DNA of 38,400 bases from contig JAGAYH010000012.1 in assembly GCA_017940565.1 (NCBI GenBank), positions 1 through 38,400 of the forward strand, given 5' to 3'. How positions within the stretch are numbered: position 1 is the stretch's first letter; each line of letters starts with the position of its first letter. Made by a program: the position numbers and the translations under genes. Below the pieces are notes generated by a model. It saw nothing but the letters and a program-made list of their open reading frames with translations, was not told the DNA's origin and searched no databases. Origin of the DNA: Bacteroidaceae bacterium (GTDB lineage Bacteria; Bacteroidota; Bacteroidia; Bacteroidales; Bacteroidaceae). This document shows, piece by piece, positions 1-8,216 of this stretch.

Positions 1-1
1 C

Positions 2-2263
2 AAGAACGATTTCACTGTGGAAACGCTCAACGGGGACACCTGCTTTCTTTCCTCCACCCGATACGACCTCTCCTCTGAATTCGACCCCACGTTACCAGAG
101 TTACCCGTGATTTACGTGAACCTCCTGTTGCCTTCTGATTCTACGTATGCCAGTTTCTCATACACCCAATCATCCACCAGCATACTGCCGAATATCCTTC
201 TGACAAACTGCAGCGAGATAGTGTCAACCGACGATCCTTATGTTCCTTCTGGAGAATGGTATCCTATAACAACCTACCAGCCCGGTATTGAATACGTAGG
301 CGCAACTGCAGTGAGTGGCTACCAGTTGGTCACATTCAAAGTTAAACCATGCAAATACAACGCCTCGCTGAAGCGTGTTTATTTTTACCGTTTCACATTG
401 AGCGTAACCCTACAGCCTACGGCCGTTGTCCCCCGCAACGGCGGCAAACGCGGCTCGCATGACAGGGCCGAGATAGCCCATTGGTTATGGAACACCGACA
501 ATATGGAAACGTGGTATCCGTGGGACGAGAGTTCTGTTTATCCTGTGCCAAGTGAAGACGGTTCTATCCTGAAAGACCGCTACATCATCGTAACGAACAA
601 TACGCTGAAACCGGCTTTCCAACCGCTCATAGAATGGAAGCGTATGAAAGGGCTGGATGCAGAAATCATCACACGTGAGACCATCAATGCCAGTGCGACG
701 GTGAGCGGCGACACGGGTATCCACAAAATCAAGCACTATCTGAAGAATCTTTATGACAACGACCCCGACCGCGATAATAAAGATTTCTTTCTTCTTCTCG
801 GCGGCGATGTGAACATTGTGCCCACTGCGTACTGTAAGTCTGATCATAGCAGTGATCTTCCGACAAATGCCCTTCTTCCATGTGACATGTATTATGGCTG
901 CTTTGAAAAGAATTGGATGTGGGACAGTCAGATTAATGGCTTTAGAAATAATGTTTTGGGAGAATATGACGATAGCCTATCTGTAAACAACAATATGTAC
1001 GTAACCCGTGCTTCTGTAAGGAATACTGAACAGGCCAATGTATTTGTCAATAAGATCATTCAATATGAAGCGAATCCTCCGCTAAACAATAATTGGGGAG
1101 ACTCTATTCTTTTTTTAGGTAGTATATACAATTCGCCAGATGAAGATAATATATCTAATTATAATATACAAAGTTTAATACATAATAATAATTATGACTT
1201 GTTATTCTATGAAGGTGATACTTCCGTTGTTAAAGAGGATAGTTTTCGTTTGGCTGCTTATAATGCATTAGTGGCAAATTATTCTTTTATATCAGAGTTT
1301 TCACATGGAGAGCACGATTGTTGGTATTTAACAAAATTCATCCCCAATAATAATCAATATCATAGTTTTGTCACTACGACAGAAATTAATAATTTAAATT
1401 CTGATTATCAAAAAATTATTATATCCTCCTCTTGCTTAACAAATAGTTTTGATATCGATGAGGTTGCTGAAGGATTGTCATTAAGTGAGTCCTTCATGAG
1501 AAATAATCATAGCGGAGTTGCTGCATATATAGGGTATTCAAGGAATGGTTATCACACAATAAAGCAGAATAATTATTTAGACTATTACTCTCCGTTGTTT
1601 AGTAAACGCTTTACTCTTTGTTTGTTCTCAAATAATTATCCTTTATTGGAAGGGGTTGATTCTATAAAAACCAAGCATTTAGGTAAAGTCGTAGATTACG
1701 CAAAATGGGCTTGGCAATGGGCTACACCAGTTATAATAAACAGGTGGAATCCAACAAATAAAAAACTTTATTTTTCTGGAAACACCCTTGGTGACCCAGA
1801 AATGCCAATCTATACGCAGCACCCGATGTTGTTTGATTCTGTCTCATGTCAAATAGATACAGTCAACAACAAAATTATTATTAGCACTGGTGTCGCCGAC
1901 ACCCGATTACATATTATCTCTAATGGTAAACTTTATGAAACGACAGAAACAACCTATGAACTGCCCATGATGAGTAAAGACAGTATCGAGTTTGTTCTGA
2001 CAAAGCAAAATTATATTCCTACACTCTTTACGCCATTTAAGACAACGAAATACATTCAGAACGAGACCATTTCTGAAAACACGTCACACACTGGCTACGA
2101 TTACATCAAAGTGGGAAGAAACGTTGATATCACAAAACCTTTCGGCAATGTGGTTGTAAGTTCAGGAAAATCGTTAAATTTGAAGGCGAATAAAGAAATT
2201 GAAATCCGAAACAATATAGAAGTCCAATCGGGTGCAGAGCTTATAATAGATGTTGAACCATAA
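2..2263 (+). CDS. Gingipain-like peptidase family C25 protein, 5' end cut by window edge
   Basis: This is a secreted-type cysteine endopeptidase of family C25 (gingipain clan). The reading frame is open back to the window edge (the first in-frame codons read KNDFTV), so the true start and signal peptide lie outside; the GTG at 17 is not a convincing start. Counting from that GTG, a 'RYIIVTNN' strand opens the C25 fold at about residue 186. The motif 'SHGEHD' (His at about 430) and 'SSSC' (Cys at about 473) sit where C25 enzymes carry the catalytic His and Cys. The last 60 or so residues are beta-rich, with 'VSSGKSLNL' and 'VQSGAELII', and lack an obvious type IX sorting domain. From about 950 to 2260 the DNA is much more AT-rich than the front of the gene or the rest of the window. 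The next gene follows after 12 nt, so the two are probably co-transcribed. The family call is firm; the substrate is unknown. Confidence 0.82.
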   Translation, partial: KNDFTVETLNGDTCFLSSTRYDLSSEFDPTLPELPVIYVNLLLPSDSTYASFSYTQSSTSILPNILLTNCSEIVSTDDPYVPSGEWYPITTYQPGIEYVGATAVSGYQLVTFKVKPCKYNASLKRVYFYRFTLSVTLQPTAVVPRNGGKRGSHDRAEIAHWLWNTDNMETWYPWDESSVYPVPSEDGSILKDRYIIVTNNTLKPAFQPLIEWKRMKGLDAEIITRETINASATVSGDTGIHKIKHYLKNLYDNDPDRDNKDFFLLLGGDVNIVPTAYCKSDHSSDLPTNALLPCDMYYGCFEKNWMWDSQINGFRNNVLGEYDDSLSVNNNMYVTRASVRNTEQANVFVNKIIQYEANPPLNNNWGDSILFLGSIYNSPDEDNISNYNIQSLIHNNNYDLLFYEGDTSVVKEDSFRLAAYNALVANYSFISEFSHGEHDCWYLTKFIPNNNQYHSFVTTTEINNLNSDYQKIIISSSCLTNSFDIDEVAEGLSLSESFMRNNHSGVAAYIGYSRNGYHTIKQNNYLDYYSPLFSKRFTLCLFSNNYPLLEGVDSIKTKHLGKVVDYAKWAWQWATPVIINRWNPTNKKLYFSGNTLGDPEMPIYTQHPMLFDSVSCQIDTVNNKIIISTGVADTRLHIISNGKLYETTETTYELPMMSKDSIEFVLTKQNYIPTLFTPFKTTKYIQNETISENTSHTGYDYIKVGRNVDITKPFGNVVVSSGKSLNLKANKEIEIRNNIEVQSGAELIIDVEP

Positions 2264-2275
2264 AATGTAGAGAAT

Positions 2276-3130
2276 ATGAAAAAGTTACTTATTATTTTAT
2301 GCGTACAGGTATGTTTGTTAACTTTCACTTCCTTACGCATTCAAGCCCAAAATACGAAATGGACTGACATGAAAACTGAATACGAGAATTTCCTTCGTCA
2401 GTCTGTTTTTCAAGAAGCTGAACGCCCTTTTGACTTTGAAAGCAATAAGTTAAAGTTTCGTATTCTGTCAGAAGAAGATCGGACGGTAGCTGTTTTCGCT
2501 ACGTTCTATTATGCCTATGGTAATACATCCCAATATCAAGGTGCCGTGGGTTTTCTGACAGACACAACATTGATAGGATCAGTAGAGATACCCTCGCACG
2601 TAACTCATAACGGTAGTGTCTATACGGTCACGGTCATAGATAACTGGGCTTTTACAGGCAATCCATTTATTACTTCCATCATTATTCCTTCTACCATCAC
2701 AACTATCGGTGAAATGGCTTTTCAGGATAATTATATCCTTTTTTACACTTTCTTGGGAACAAACCTTCATGAGGTTGAAAAGGATGCATTCGATACATAT
2801 AAATATCAGGAAGACAAAGACTATAAAATGAATATGGACGTGATCAGGCATTGCTACATCTACAGTGAACAACCTTCACAAGCTTGTACCTACATGACCA
2901 ATACTTTGCTCCACGTTCCCGTAGGATGCAAGGAAGCGTACCAGCAGGCCGAAGGGTGGAAGCAATACGGTGAGAACATCGTGGACGACATTGAGCTGAG
3001 TGGCATCCGTTCTATTAAGAATGAAGAATTAGAGAAGAATAATGCTATCTACGACCTTCAGGGCCGCAGGGTAGAGAATCCCAAGCAGGGTGAAATCTAC
3101 ATCCAGAAGGGAAAGAAAATACGAAAGTAA
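2276..3130 (+). CDS. Secreted BspA-type leucine-rich-repeat (LRR_5) protein
   Basis: This is a 284-residue exported protein. Residues 1-24 form a signal peptide (MKKLL, then a hydrophobic stretch, ending IQAQ). The middle, at about 100-165, has the BspA/LRR_5 pattern: 'VEIPSHV', 'VTVIDNWAF', 'SIIIPSTITTIGEMAF'. The C-terminus 'IYDLQGRRVENPKQGEIYI', followed by KGKK, resembles the short C-terminal tail found on many secreted Prevotella and Bacteroides proteins. BspA-type LRR proteins are generally surface proteins, often binding host or bacterial ligands, but no ligand can be inferred here. Only one or two repeats are present, so it is a small family member. It follows the C25 gene by 12 nt and a strong terminator follows it, which suggests a two-gene transcript whose upstream end is outside the window. 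Confidence 0.78.
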   Translation: MKKLLIILCVQVCLLTFTSLRIQAQNTKWTDMKTEYENFLRQSVFQEAERPFDFESNKLKFRILSEEDRTVAVFATFYYAYGNTSQYQGAVGFLTDTTLIGSVEIPSHVTHNGSVYTVTVIDNWAFTGNPFITSIIIPSTITTIGEMAFQDNYILFYTFLGTNLHEVEKDAFDTYKYQEDKDYKMNMDVIRHCYIYSEQPSQACTYMTNTLLHVPVGCKEAYQQAEGWKQYGENIVDDIELSGIRSIKNEELEKNNAIYDLQGRRVENPKQGEIYIQKGKKIRK

Positions 3131-3140
3131 AGTTCACTAT

Positions 3141-3192
3141 GGGAAGCAGGCCGGCTGAATGGCAAGACATTCGGCCGGCAGTTCCCTTTTTT
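3141..3192 (+). terminator. Rho-independent terminator after the BspA-like gene
   Basis: A 12-bp stem (GCCGGCTGAATG at 3150-3161 with CATTCGGCCGGC at 3168-3179, one G-T pair) is extended by GGGAA (3141-3145) pairing with TTCCC (3182-3186). A run of T follows at 3187-3192. It lies 10 nt after the stop codon. Confidence 0.85.
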
Positions 3193-3203
3193 AGGCTTTT
3201 TTC

Positions 3204-3234
3204 TTGCAAAAGGGCCGACGATGTTGTAACTTTG
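3204..3234 (+). promoter_or_regulatory. Bacteroidetes-type promoter for the LuxR-type regulator
   Basis: The -7 box TAACTTTG (3227-3234) matches the Bacteroidetes consensus TAnnTTTG. A TTG (3204-3206) stands 20 nt upstream, where the -33 element is expected. The start codon is about 40 nt downstream. Confidence 0.7.
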
Positions 3235-3275
3235 CAATGAGAAAAATGAAACGATAACTCATTATACGAGAAGGT

Positions 3276-4022
3276 ATGAAGTATTCAGAATTTATTCCAT
3301 ATAAGGTTCCCTTCGAAGATGTGGACTTGGATGCCTACCAAGACATCTGTCATTCGTATAAGGTACTGGCCCGGATGAAAAACATAGAGAATACGCGTAT
3401 TATGGTATTTGACTATATCTCATGTGGCCTCTCCTTTTATCGTGACAAAGATAAGGCGTTTATCCAGCAGCCGGATGAGGCCATTCATTATATTTATCAC
3501 AAAGAGGATCTCGAGCAGCCTGGAATAAAAAGTAGTTACCGTGTATGGAACAAGGTGTTGGATATGTTTTCTGCTCTCCCGGAAAATGAGCGAGAATTCG
3601 TTTCTTTCATCCATTTGTTCCATGGCAAGGTGAGTGAGGTGAATATCTCTTATATTATAAAGGCAATGCCGTTGCTCTATACACGAAAGGGAAAGGTGGC
3701 CATGATAATACTGTCAATACAGACGTCTGTCATACAATCCACTCAAGAGCATTGCTTTTTCTATAATCGTGCGCAGCACAAGGGTATGGTTTACCGGGAG
3801 GATACAGACGTATGGAACGAGTTTTCCATAACGCCTTTGACGCTGGAGGAGCAGGAGATTGTGTTGCGAAGCAGCATGGGCGAGTCGGCAAAATCGATTG
3901 CGGGAAACATGCTGCGCTCCGTCAGCACCATCAATGAGCGTATAAGACGCCTGATGCGTATTTACAAGGTGGACAATATGCGCAGCCTCATCGCGATGAT
4001 GAATTTGCTGCAACTGGTATAA
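3276..4022 (+). CDS. LuxR-type (GerE-like) helix-turn-helix transcriptional regulator
   Basis: This 248-residue protein appears cytoplasmic, with no signal peptide or membrane segment. Its C-terminal 65 residues form a LuxR/GerE-type DNA-binding domain: 'LTLEEQEIVLRSSMGESAKS', then IAGNM, then 'SVSTINERIRRLMRIYKV'. The N-terminal 180 residues are an uncharacterised sensory-like region found in similar Bacteroidales regulators; no receiver aspartate or known ligand domain is evident. It has its own TAnnTTTG promoter behind the preceding terminator, so it is a single-gene unit, convergent with the minus-strand gene ending 18 nt later. Its target is unknown. The adjacent C25/BspA genes are possible targets, but only by proximity. 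Confidence 0.7.
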   Translation: MKYSEFIPYKVPFEDVDLDAYQDICHSYKVLARMKNIENTRIMVFDYISCGLSFYRDKDKAFIQQPDEAIHYIYHKEDLEQPGIKSSYRVWNKVLDMFSALPENEREFVSFIHLFHGKVSEVNISYIIKAMPLLYTRKGKVAMIILSIQTSVIQSTQEHCFFYNRAQHKGMVYREDTDVWNEFSITPLTLEEQEIVLRSSMGESAKSIAGNMLRSVSTINERIRRLMRIYKVDNMRSLIAMMNLLQLV

Positions 4023-4040
4023 AGTGTCTTTTCGCGACGG

Positions 4041-5183
4041 TCACTCCACGGGTTCAAAGGGCTGTCGCGCCTTGCCCGTGAAGCGGTAGAGGCGCACTTC
4101 GCAGGTCTGGATGCCTTCGGGGGTACGGTCGCTTTGGGCGAGATAAAAAAGGTTGTTGCCCAAAGCGTGCATGCCAGTTTGCCCTGCCTTTTGCCGCCAG
4201 CCGCGCAGGCCGGTGGCGGGATGGCGGGCACCGGCGGCGGCGAGCGTGAGGACGAGGCCTTTTTCCTTACGGTCGAAGCCTTGCAGACGCTGTTTGCGGG
4301 GCTTGACGGTGCCGTCGACGGTGAAGAGGGGATAGTTGGGGTAAAGGGACTTGCTGCCACGATAGACGGCCATCCACCACCAGCGGTGGGTGGGGTCGTA
4401 TTCGAGGTTCTGAACGCCGTAGCTGGTGTTGCCGGTGAATACGAAGAGCTGGCGGCGGGCGCGCTTGGGGCCGACGCGGTGGGGCCGGCTCTGGTCGAGG
4501 GGACGGGCGTAGCGGTCGAGGGTTTTCAGATCGTATTCGAGGAGCATCTGGTAGTCGTTGTCGGTGCGCGTGGTGTCGCCATAGACGGCCACGTCGATGT
4601 AGAGACGGGCGGGGCCGTCGGCGCTGCCCATCTGCGGCCCGAGGGCGATGGCGTCGATGCCGCTGCAGCCGTAGCGGTGGGCCACGCGGCGGCCTTGGTT
4701 GACGACGGTGTCTTCGTAGAAGCGGGCGACCTGGGGCAGGAAGACGGTGCGCATGACGCCGCCGGATTGGGCGTCGATGCCCACGCGGTTGATTTTGTCG
4801 CCGTCGAAGATGCCTATATAAAAGGTGTTGTCGCGCTGGCCGAGCTGCTTGCCCATGATGCGCATGATGCCGCGGCCGATTTCGTCGTTTTTGTACTCGA
4901 CGGAGGCATAGACCCGGCCGGTCTGTTCGTCAAGGTCGAGGCAGCCGAGGTGGCAGGTGAGGCCGGTGACGCTGCCGAGGACACGGCCCTGGAGGTCGGT
5001 CTTGATGAGGCTGGTGGTGAACGAAAAATAGGCACAGCCTCGCAGGGTGTCGATGGCTATGCCTTGTACGTGTGAGCTCTTTTCGGTGTTTTCGACATAG
5101 ATGCGCCGCGGCAGACGCGAGGTCTGGGCGGTGAGCCGGGCGGCGGCCAGCAGGATGACCAGCAGAAGGAGCAGTCGGCGCAT
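4041..5183 (-). CDS. Exported protein of unknown function, beta-propeller-like
   Basis: This 380-residue protein has a clear signal peptide: MRRLLLLLVILLAAA, then RLTAQ, with cleavage likely near residue 20. The body has repeated beta-strand motifs of the kind seen in propeller proteins ('GIAIDTLRGCAYFSF', 'GCLDLDEQTGRVYASVEY', 'GVQNLEYDPTHRWWWMAVY'), together with 'GCSGIDAIALGP'. I do not recognise a named family or catalytic residues. It starts 12 nt downstream of nagA on the same strand with no promoter between, so it is probably co-transcribed and may relate to amino-sugar or glycan handling outside the cytoplasm, but that is inference from position only. It is very GC-rich, which creates long spurious antisense frames. 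Confidence 0.6.
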   Translation of the reverse strand: MRRLLLLLVILLAAARLTAQTSRLPRRIYVENTEKSSHVQGIAIDTLRGCAYFSFTTSLIKTDLQGRVLGSVTGLTCHLGCLDLDEQTGRVYASVEYKNDEIGRGIMRIMGKQLGQRDNTFYIGIFDGDKINRVGIDAQSGGVMRTVFLPQVARFYEDTVVNQGRRVAHRYGCSGIDAIALGPQMGSADGPARLYIDVAVYGDTTRTDNDYQMLLEYDLKTLDRYARPLDQSRPHRVGPKRARRQLFVFTGNTSYGVQNLEYDPTHRWWWMAVYRGSKSLYPNYPLFTVDGTVKPRKQRLQGFDRKEKGLVLTLAAAGARHPATGLRGWRQKAGQTGMHALGNNLFYLAQSDRTPEGIQTCEVRLYRFTGKARQPFEPVE

Positions 5184-5195
5184 GACGGCGGGCGG

Positions 5196-6368
5196 TTAGG
5201 CTTCGAAGTCGTTGCGGACGATGTGGCCCATCTGCATGACGAACTTTAGCGTGATGTTCTGGTCGTAAACGACGATGTCGGCGTCCATGCCTTTTCGGAT
5301 GGTGCCCTTGCGGTGCTGCTCGCCCATGATGGTGGCGGGCGTTTCGGACGACATGCGGATGGCGTCTTCGAGAGGGATGCCCACCTTGAGGACCATGGTG
5401 TTGATGAGGCGGTCCATGGTGGCGATGCTGCCGGCGAGGGCGGAGTGGTCGGCGAGCTTGCAGACGCCGTCTTCGATGATGACGCGGGGGTCGAAGGCTT
5501 TGTTGCTCGTCGAAGCGCTTACGGCCAGGGCGTCGGTGATGAGGGCGGTGCGCTCGATGCCTTTGACAATGTAGATCATCTTGAGGATGGTGGGCGGCAC
5601 GTGGATGCCGTCGGCTATCATCTCAACGGTCATCTCGGGAATGGAGTAAACGCTCTCCACGGTGCCCTCGTGCTTGTATTCGCGCACCTTGTGGAAACCG
5701 GTCATGGCGTTGTAGAAGTGGGTGGCATGGCGGAACCCGTTGTCCCAGGCCTTCTTGACGTCGCGGTATTCGGCCTTGGTGTGGGCGATGGCCGCCATGA
5801 CGCCGTGCTCGGTGCAGAAGCGTCCGAAGGCTTCGGTGCCGGGCAGCTCGGGGGCCTCGTCCCAACGCTTGAGGACGTTGGTGCTCTTGATGATGCGCTC
5901 GTAGTCGTTCTTGATGGGCGGCGTGATGTATTCGGGCAACTGGCCGCCGGCCATCTCGGGATTGAAGTAGGGGCCTTCAAGATGCAGTCCAAGGATGGGG
6001 CTGTCGGGCTCGGCCATGAGTTTCTCTGTGGTGTCGATGGCGGCCTCAATCATGGGTACGCTCGACGAGGAGAGGGTGGGGTAGATGGCCGTGGTGCCGT
6101 GGAGCATGTGTGAGTTCACGGCTTCGCGGAAGGCGTCTTCGGTGCCTTCCATATAGTCGCGTCCGCCACCGCCGTGGATGTGCAGGTCGATGCCGCCGGG
6201 CACAATGTTGCCGCCGCCGGCATCGATGAGGGTGGCGCCTTCAACGGGGCTTTCGCCGGAACTGACTTCTGAGATGCGGTTGCCTTCGATTATGACAGAG
6301 CCTCCCTTGACCCAACCGCCGGGGGTCAGGATGCGGCCGTTTGTGAGTTGTATGATACGTGTTGACAT
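5196..6368 (-). CDS. nagA: N-acetylglucosamine-6-phosphate deacetylase
   Basis: This enzyme hydrolyses N-acetylglucosamine 6-phosphate to glucosamine 6-phosphate and acetate in the cytoplasm, feeding amino sugars into glycolysis or cell-wall precursors. The 390-residue length is typical. It belongs to the amidohydrolase superfamily: a short N-terminal beta domain, then the metal-binding 'DLHIHGGGGRD' (His63 and His65), 'LHLEGPYFNPEMAG' carrying the metal-ligand Glu near 150, 'AAIAHTKAEY', 'THFYNAMTGFH', 'LITDALAV' with the catalytic Asp, and a C-terminal 'GMDADIVVYD' strand. A TAnnTTTG box lies about 20 nt upstream of the ATG. The start fits 'MSTRIIQLTNGRI', typical of the family. It heads a two-gene unit with the downstream secreted protein. 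Confidence 0.93.
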   Translation of the reverse strand: MSTRIIQLTNGRILTPGGWVKGGSVIIEGNRISEVSSGESPVEGATLIDAGGGNIVPGGIDLHIHGGGGRDYMEGTEDAFREAVNSHMLHGTTAIYPTLSSSSVPMIEAAIDTTEKLMAEPDSPILGLHLEGPYFNPEMAGGQLPEYITPPIKNDYERIIKSTNVLKRWDEAPELPGTEAFGRFCTEHGVMAAIAHTKAEYRDVKKAWDNGFRHATHFYNAMTGFHKVREYKHEGTVESVYSIPEMTVEMIADGIHVPPTILKMIYIVKGIERTALITDALAVSASTSNKAFDPRVIIEDGVCKLADHSALAGSIATMDRLINTMVLKVGIPLEDAIRMSSETPATIMGEQHRKGTIRKGMDADIVVYDQNITLKFVMQMGHIVRNDFEA

Positions 6369-6390
6369 AATGGGGTCGCTAATTCACATA

Positions 6391-6398
6391 CAAAAGTA
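6391..6398 (-). promoter_or_regulatory. Promoter -7 box for nagA
   Basis: The minus strand reads TACTTTTG, a match to TAnnTTTG, 22 nt before the nagA ATG. No clear TTG -33 element is visible at the expected spacing. Confidence 0.5.
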
Positions 6399-6515
6399 AC
6401 TAAAAATGGCGGCTTTTATTTCATGTTTTAGGGAAAAAGTAAGAAAAAGATGCTCTCTTTGCCTAAAAATGTATCCAATTATTCATTTTTTTAGAATAAT
6501 TCTTTGTTTTTTTGC

Positions 6516-6545
6516 TTGCTTTAATGCCCTTTATTCGTAAATTTG
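6516..6545 (+). promoter_or_regulatory. Promoter for the DUF4301 gene
   Basis: TAAATTTG (6538-6545) matches TAnnTTTG, and a TTG (6516-6518) stands 19 nt upstream. The surrounding 6400-6590 stretch is AT-rich and holds only this promoter and the divergent nagA promoter. Confidence 0.65.
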
Positions 6546-6593
6546 CGTTCCCATTGCAAGAAAGCGTGATGGGTTTATTAATAAATAGTTACC

Positions 6594-8117
6594 ATGATTC
6601 AATCAGAAGACTTAAAACAATTGGAAGAAAAAGGCTTGAGCGAAAAGCAACTGCAAGAACAGTTGGACTGTTTCCGCAAAGGTTTTCCTTTTCTTCATAT
6701 CCAAAGCGCGGCTTCCCTGTACAACGGCATTCAGTTTGTTTCTGACGAGCAGGAGACTGAGGCGGTGGCCGCGTGGGAGGAATATCGTAAAAACCACCGG
6801 GTAGCCAAATTTGTGCCAGCCTCGGGTGCCGCCAGCCGTATGTTCAAGGACCTGTATGCTTTTTTGAACGGTGAAAGCGAGATTCCCCAGACGCTGCCGG
6901 TGATGAATTTCTTCAATAACATCCGGTCGTTCGCTTTCAGCAAGCAGTTGGACAAGCAGTGCCGCAAACTTTACAAGAATGATACGACCCGCCTCATCAT
7001 CGGCGGCCGCTACAAGGATGTCGTGCGTGCCCTGCTGACGGCTGAAGGAATGGGCTATGGCGAATTGCCCAAGGGGCTGCTTCATTTCCACCGCGTCCGT
7101 GGGGGCAACTTCACGCCGGTGGAAGAGCATTTGGCGGAGGCTGCTCTCTATGCCGTCGATGCCCAGGGCCAGGCATACATCACTTTTACCGTGTCGCCTG
7201 AACACAAGGCACAGTTTCAGGCCTTGCTTGACGAGAAAGTGCCTGTCTTCGAAGAGCGTTATGGCGTAACGTACCATGTGGCGCTGACGGAGCAGAAACC
7301 ATCGACCGACACGGTGGCTGTGACGCCCGATAACGAGCTTTTCCGCACCGCCGACGGCCGGCTGCTGTTCCGTCCCGGAGGTCACGGCTCACTTATCGAA
7401 AATCTCAATGATATGGATGCCGATGTGGTGTTCATCAAGAATATCGACAATGTGGTCCATTGCGTTCCCAACAGTCCGGTCGTGGCTGAAAAGAAAATGC
7501 TGGCCGGTCTGCTGGTAAGCATCCAGTCGCAGGTGTTTGCCTATCTGCGCCGTCTGGAAAAGGGCGGTTGCAGCCGGGCCGAGTTGGACGAGATGTACGA
7601 TTTCCTGGCCGGTACCATCAATTGCTTCCTGCCGGGAAATGCCACTACGCTCGATGATGCCGAACTGTCTGACTTCCTTCGCCGCAAGTTTGACCGTCCC
7701 ATCCGTGTCTGTGCCATGGTGCGCAACGAGGGTGAACCAGGTGGCGGGCCCTACGAGGTCTATAGTGAGGACGGCAGCGTGCAGCTGCAAATTCTGGAGA
7801 GTTCGCAGATTGACCACGACGATGTGAATGTGGACAAGATGTTCCTTGCCAGTACCTATTTCAACCCCGTTGACCTGGTCTGCGGACTGAAGAATTACAA
7901 GGGTGAACGTTTCGACCTCCGCCGCTTCGTGGACAAGCAGACGGGCTTTATTTCCGAAAAGTCGAAAGACGGCCGCGAACTGAAGGCGCTGGAGCATCCC
8001 GGACTGTGGAACGGCGCCATGAGCGATTGGAATACGGTGTTTGTTGACGTCGAGTCGTCCACCTTCACTCCGGTTAAGACCGTCAATGACCTGCTGCGCC
8101 CTGAGCACAGGATGTGA
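6594..8117 (+). CDS. DUF4301 family protein
   Basis: This 507-residue cytoplasmic protein is recognisable as the DUF4301 family, which is common in Bacteroidetes. Conserved-looking segments include 'AKFVPASGAASRMFKDLYAF' near residues 68-87, 'GLLHFHRV', 'FRPGGHGSLIENLNDMDADV' near 258-277, 'FIKNIDNVV', and a C-terminal 'AMSDWNTVFVDVE'. The 'PASGAASRMFK' and 'GGHGSLIENL' segments resemble nucleotide- or sugar-phosphate-binding loops of nucleotidyltransferase-like proteins, but this is resemblance only and no reaction is established here. The gene is monocistronic: it has its own TAnnTTTG promoter and a hairpin 50 nt after the stop, facing the convergent purA. The ATG at 6594 lies about 48 nt after the -7 box; an earlier ATG at 6524 in another frame is not used. 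Confidence 0.82.
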   Translation: MIQSEDLKQLEEKGLSEKQLQEQLDCFRKGFPFLHIQSAASLYNGIQFVSDEQETEAVAAWEEYRKNHRVAKFVPASGAASRMFKDLYAFLNGESEIPQTLPVMNFFNNIRSFAFSKQLDKQCRKLYKNDTTRLIIGGRYKDVVRALLTAEGMGYGELPKGLLHFHRVRGGNFTPVEEHLAEAALYAVDAQGQAYITFTVSPEHKAQFQALLDEKVPVFEERYGVTYHVALTEQKPSTDTVAVTPDNELFRTADGRLLFRPGGHGSLIENLNDMDADVVFIKNIDNVVHCVPNSPVVAEKKMLAGLLVSIQSQVFAYLRRLEKGGCSRAELDEMYDFLAGTINCFLPGNATTLDDAELSDFLRRKFDRPIRVCAMVRNEGEPGGGPYEVYSEDGSVQLQILESSQIDHDDVNVDKMFLASTYFNPVDLVCGLKNYKGERFDLRRFVDKQTGFISEKSKDGRELKALEHPGLWNGAMSDWNTVFVDVESSTFTPVKTVNDLLRPEHRM

Positions 8118-8160
8118 GCCCTGAGACAGACCATAGCTTAAAGTCCATATAGAAACAATG

Positions 8161-8195
8161 CGCCCCGCTTGCTGTCGTAAGCGGGACGTTTGTTG
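8161..8195. terminator. Hairpin between convergent DUF4301 and purA
   Basis: CCCGCTT (8164-8170) pairs with AAGCGGG (8179-8185) around an 8-nt loop. It sits between two convergent stop codons. There is no long T run on either side, so termination is inferred from position. Confidence 0.5.
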
Positions 8196-8216
8196 CATGG
8201 TGTTGTCTGAGTTGTC

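Noticed and set aside
2101..2340. Minus-strand frames across the C25/BspA junction
   Set aside because: They are short AT-rich antisense frames with no supporting features.
4134..5075. Long plus-strand frame of 313 codons opposite the secreted protein gene
   Set aside because: It is rich in Ala, Gly, Val, Asp and Glu, as expected for the antisense of a GC-rich gene, and has no promoter, start context or recognisable domain. The minus-strand gene has a signal peptide and fits the operon.
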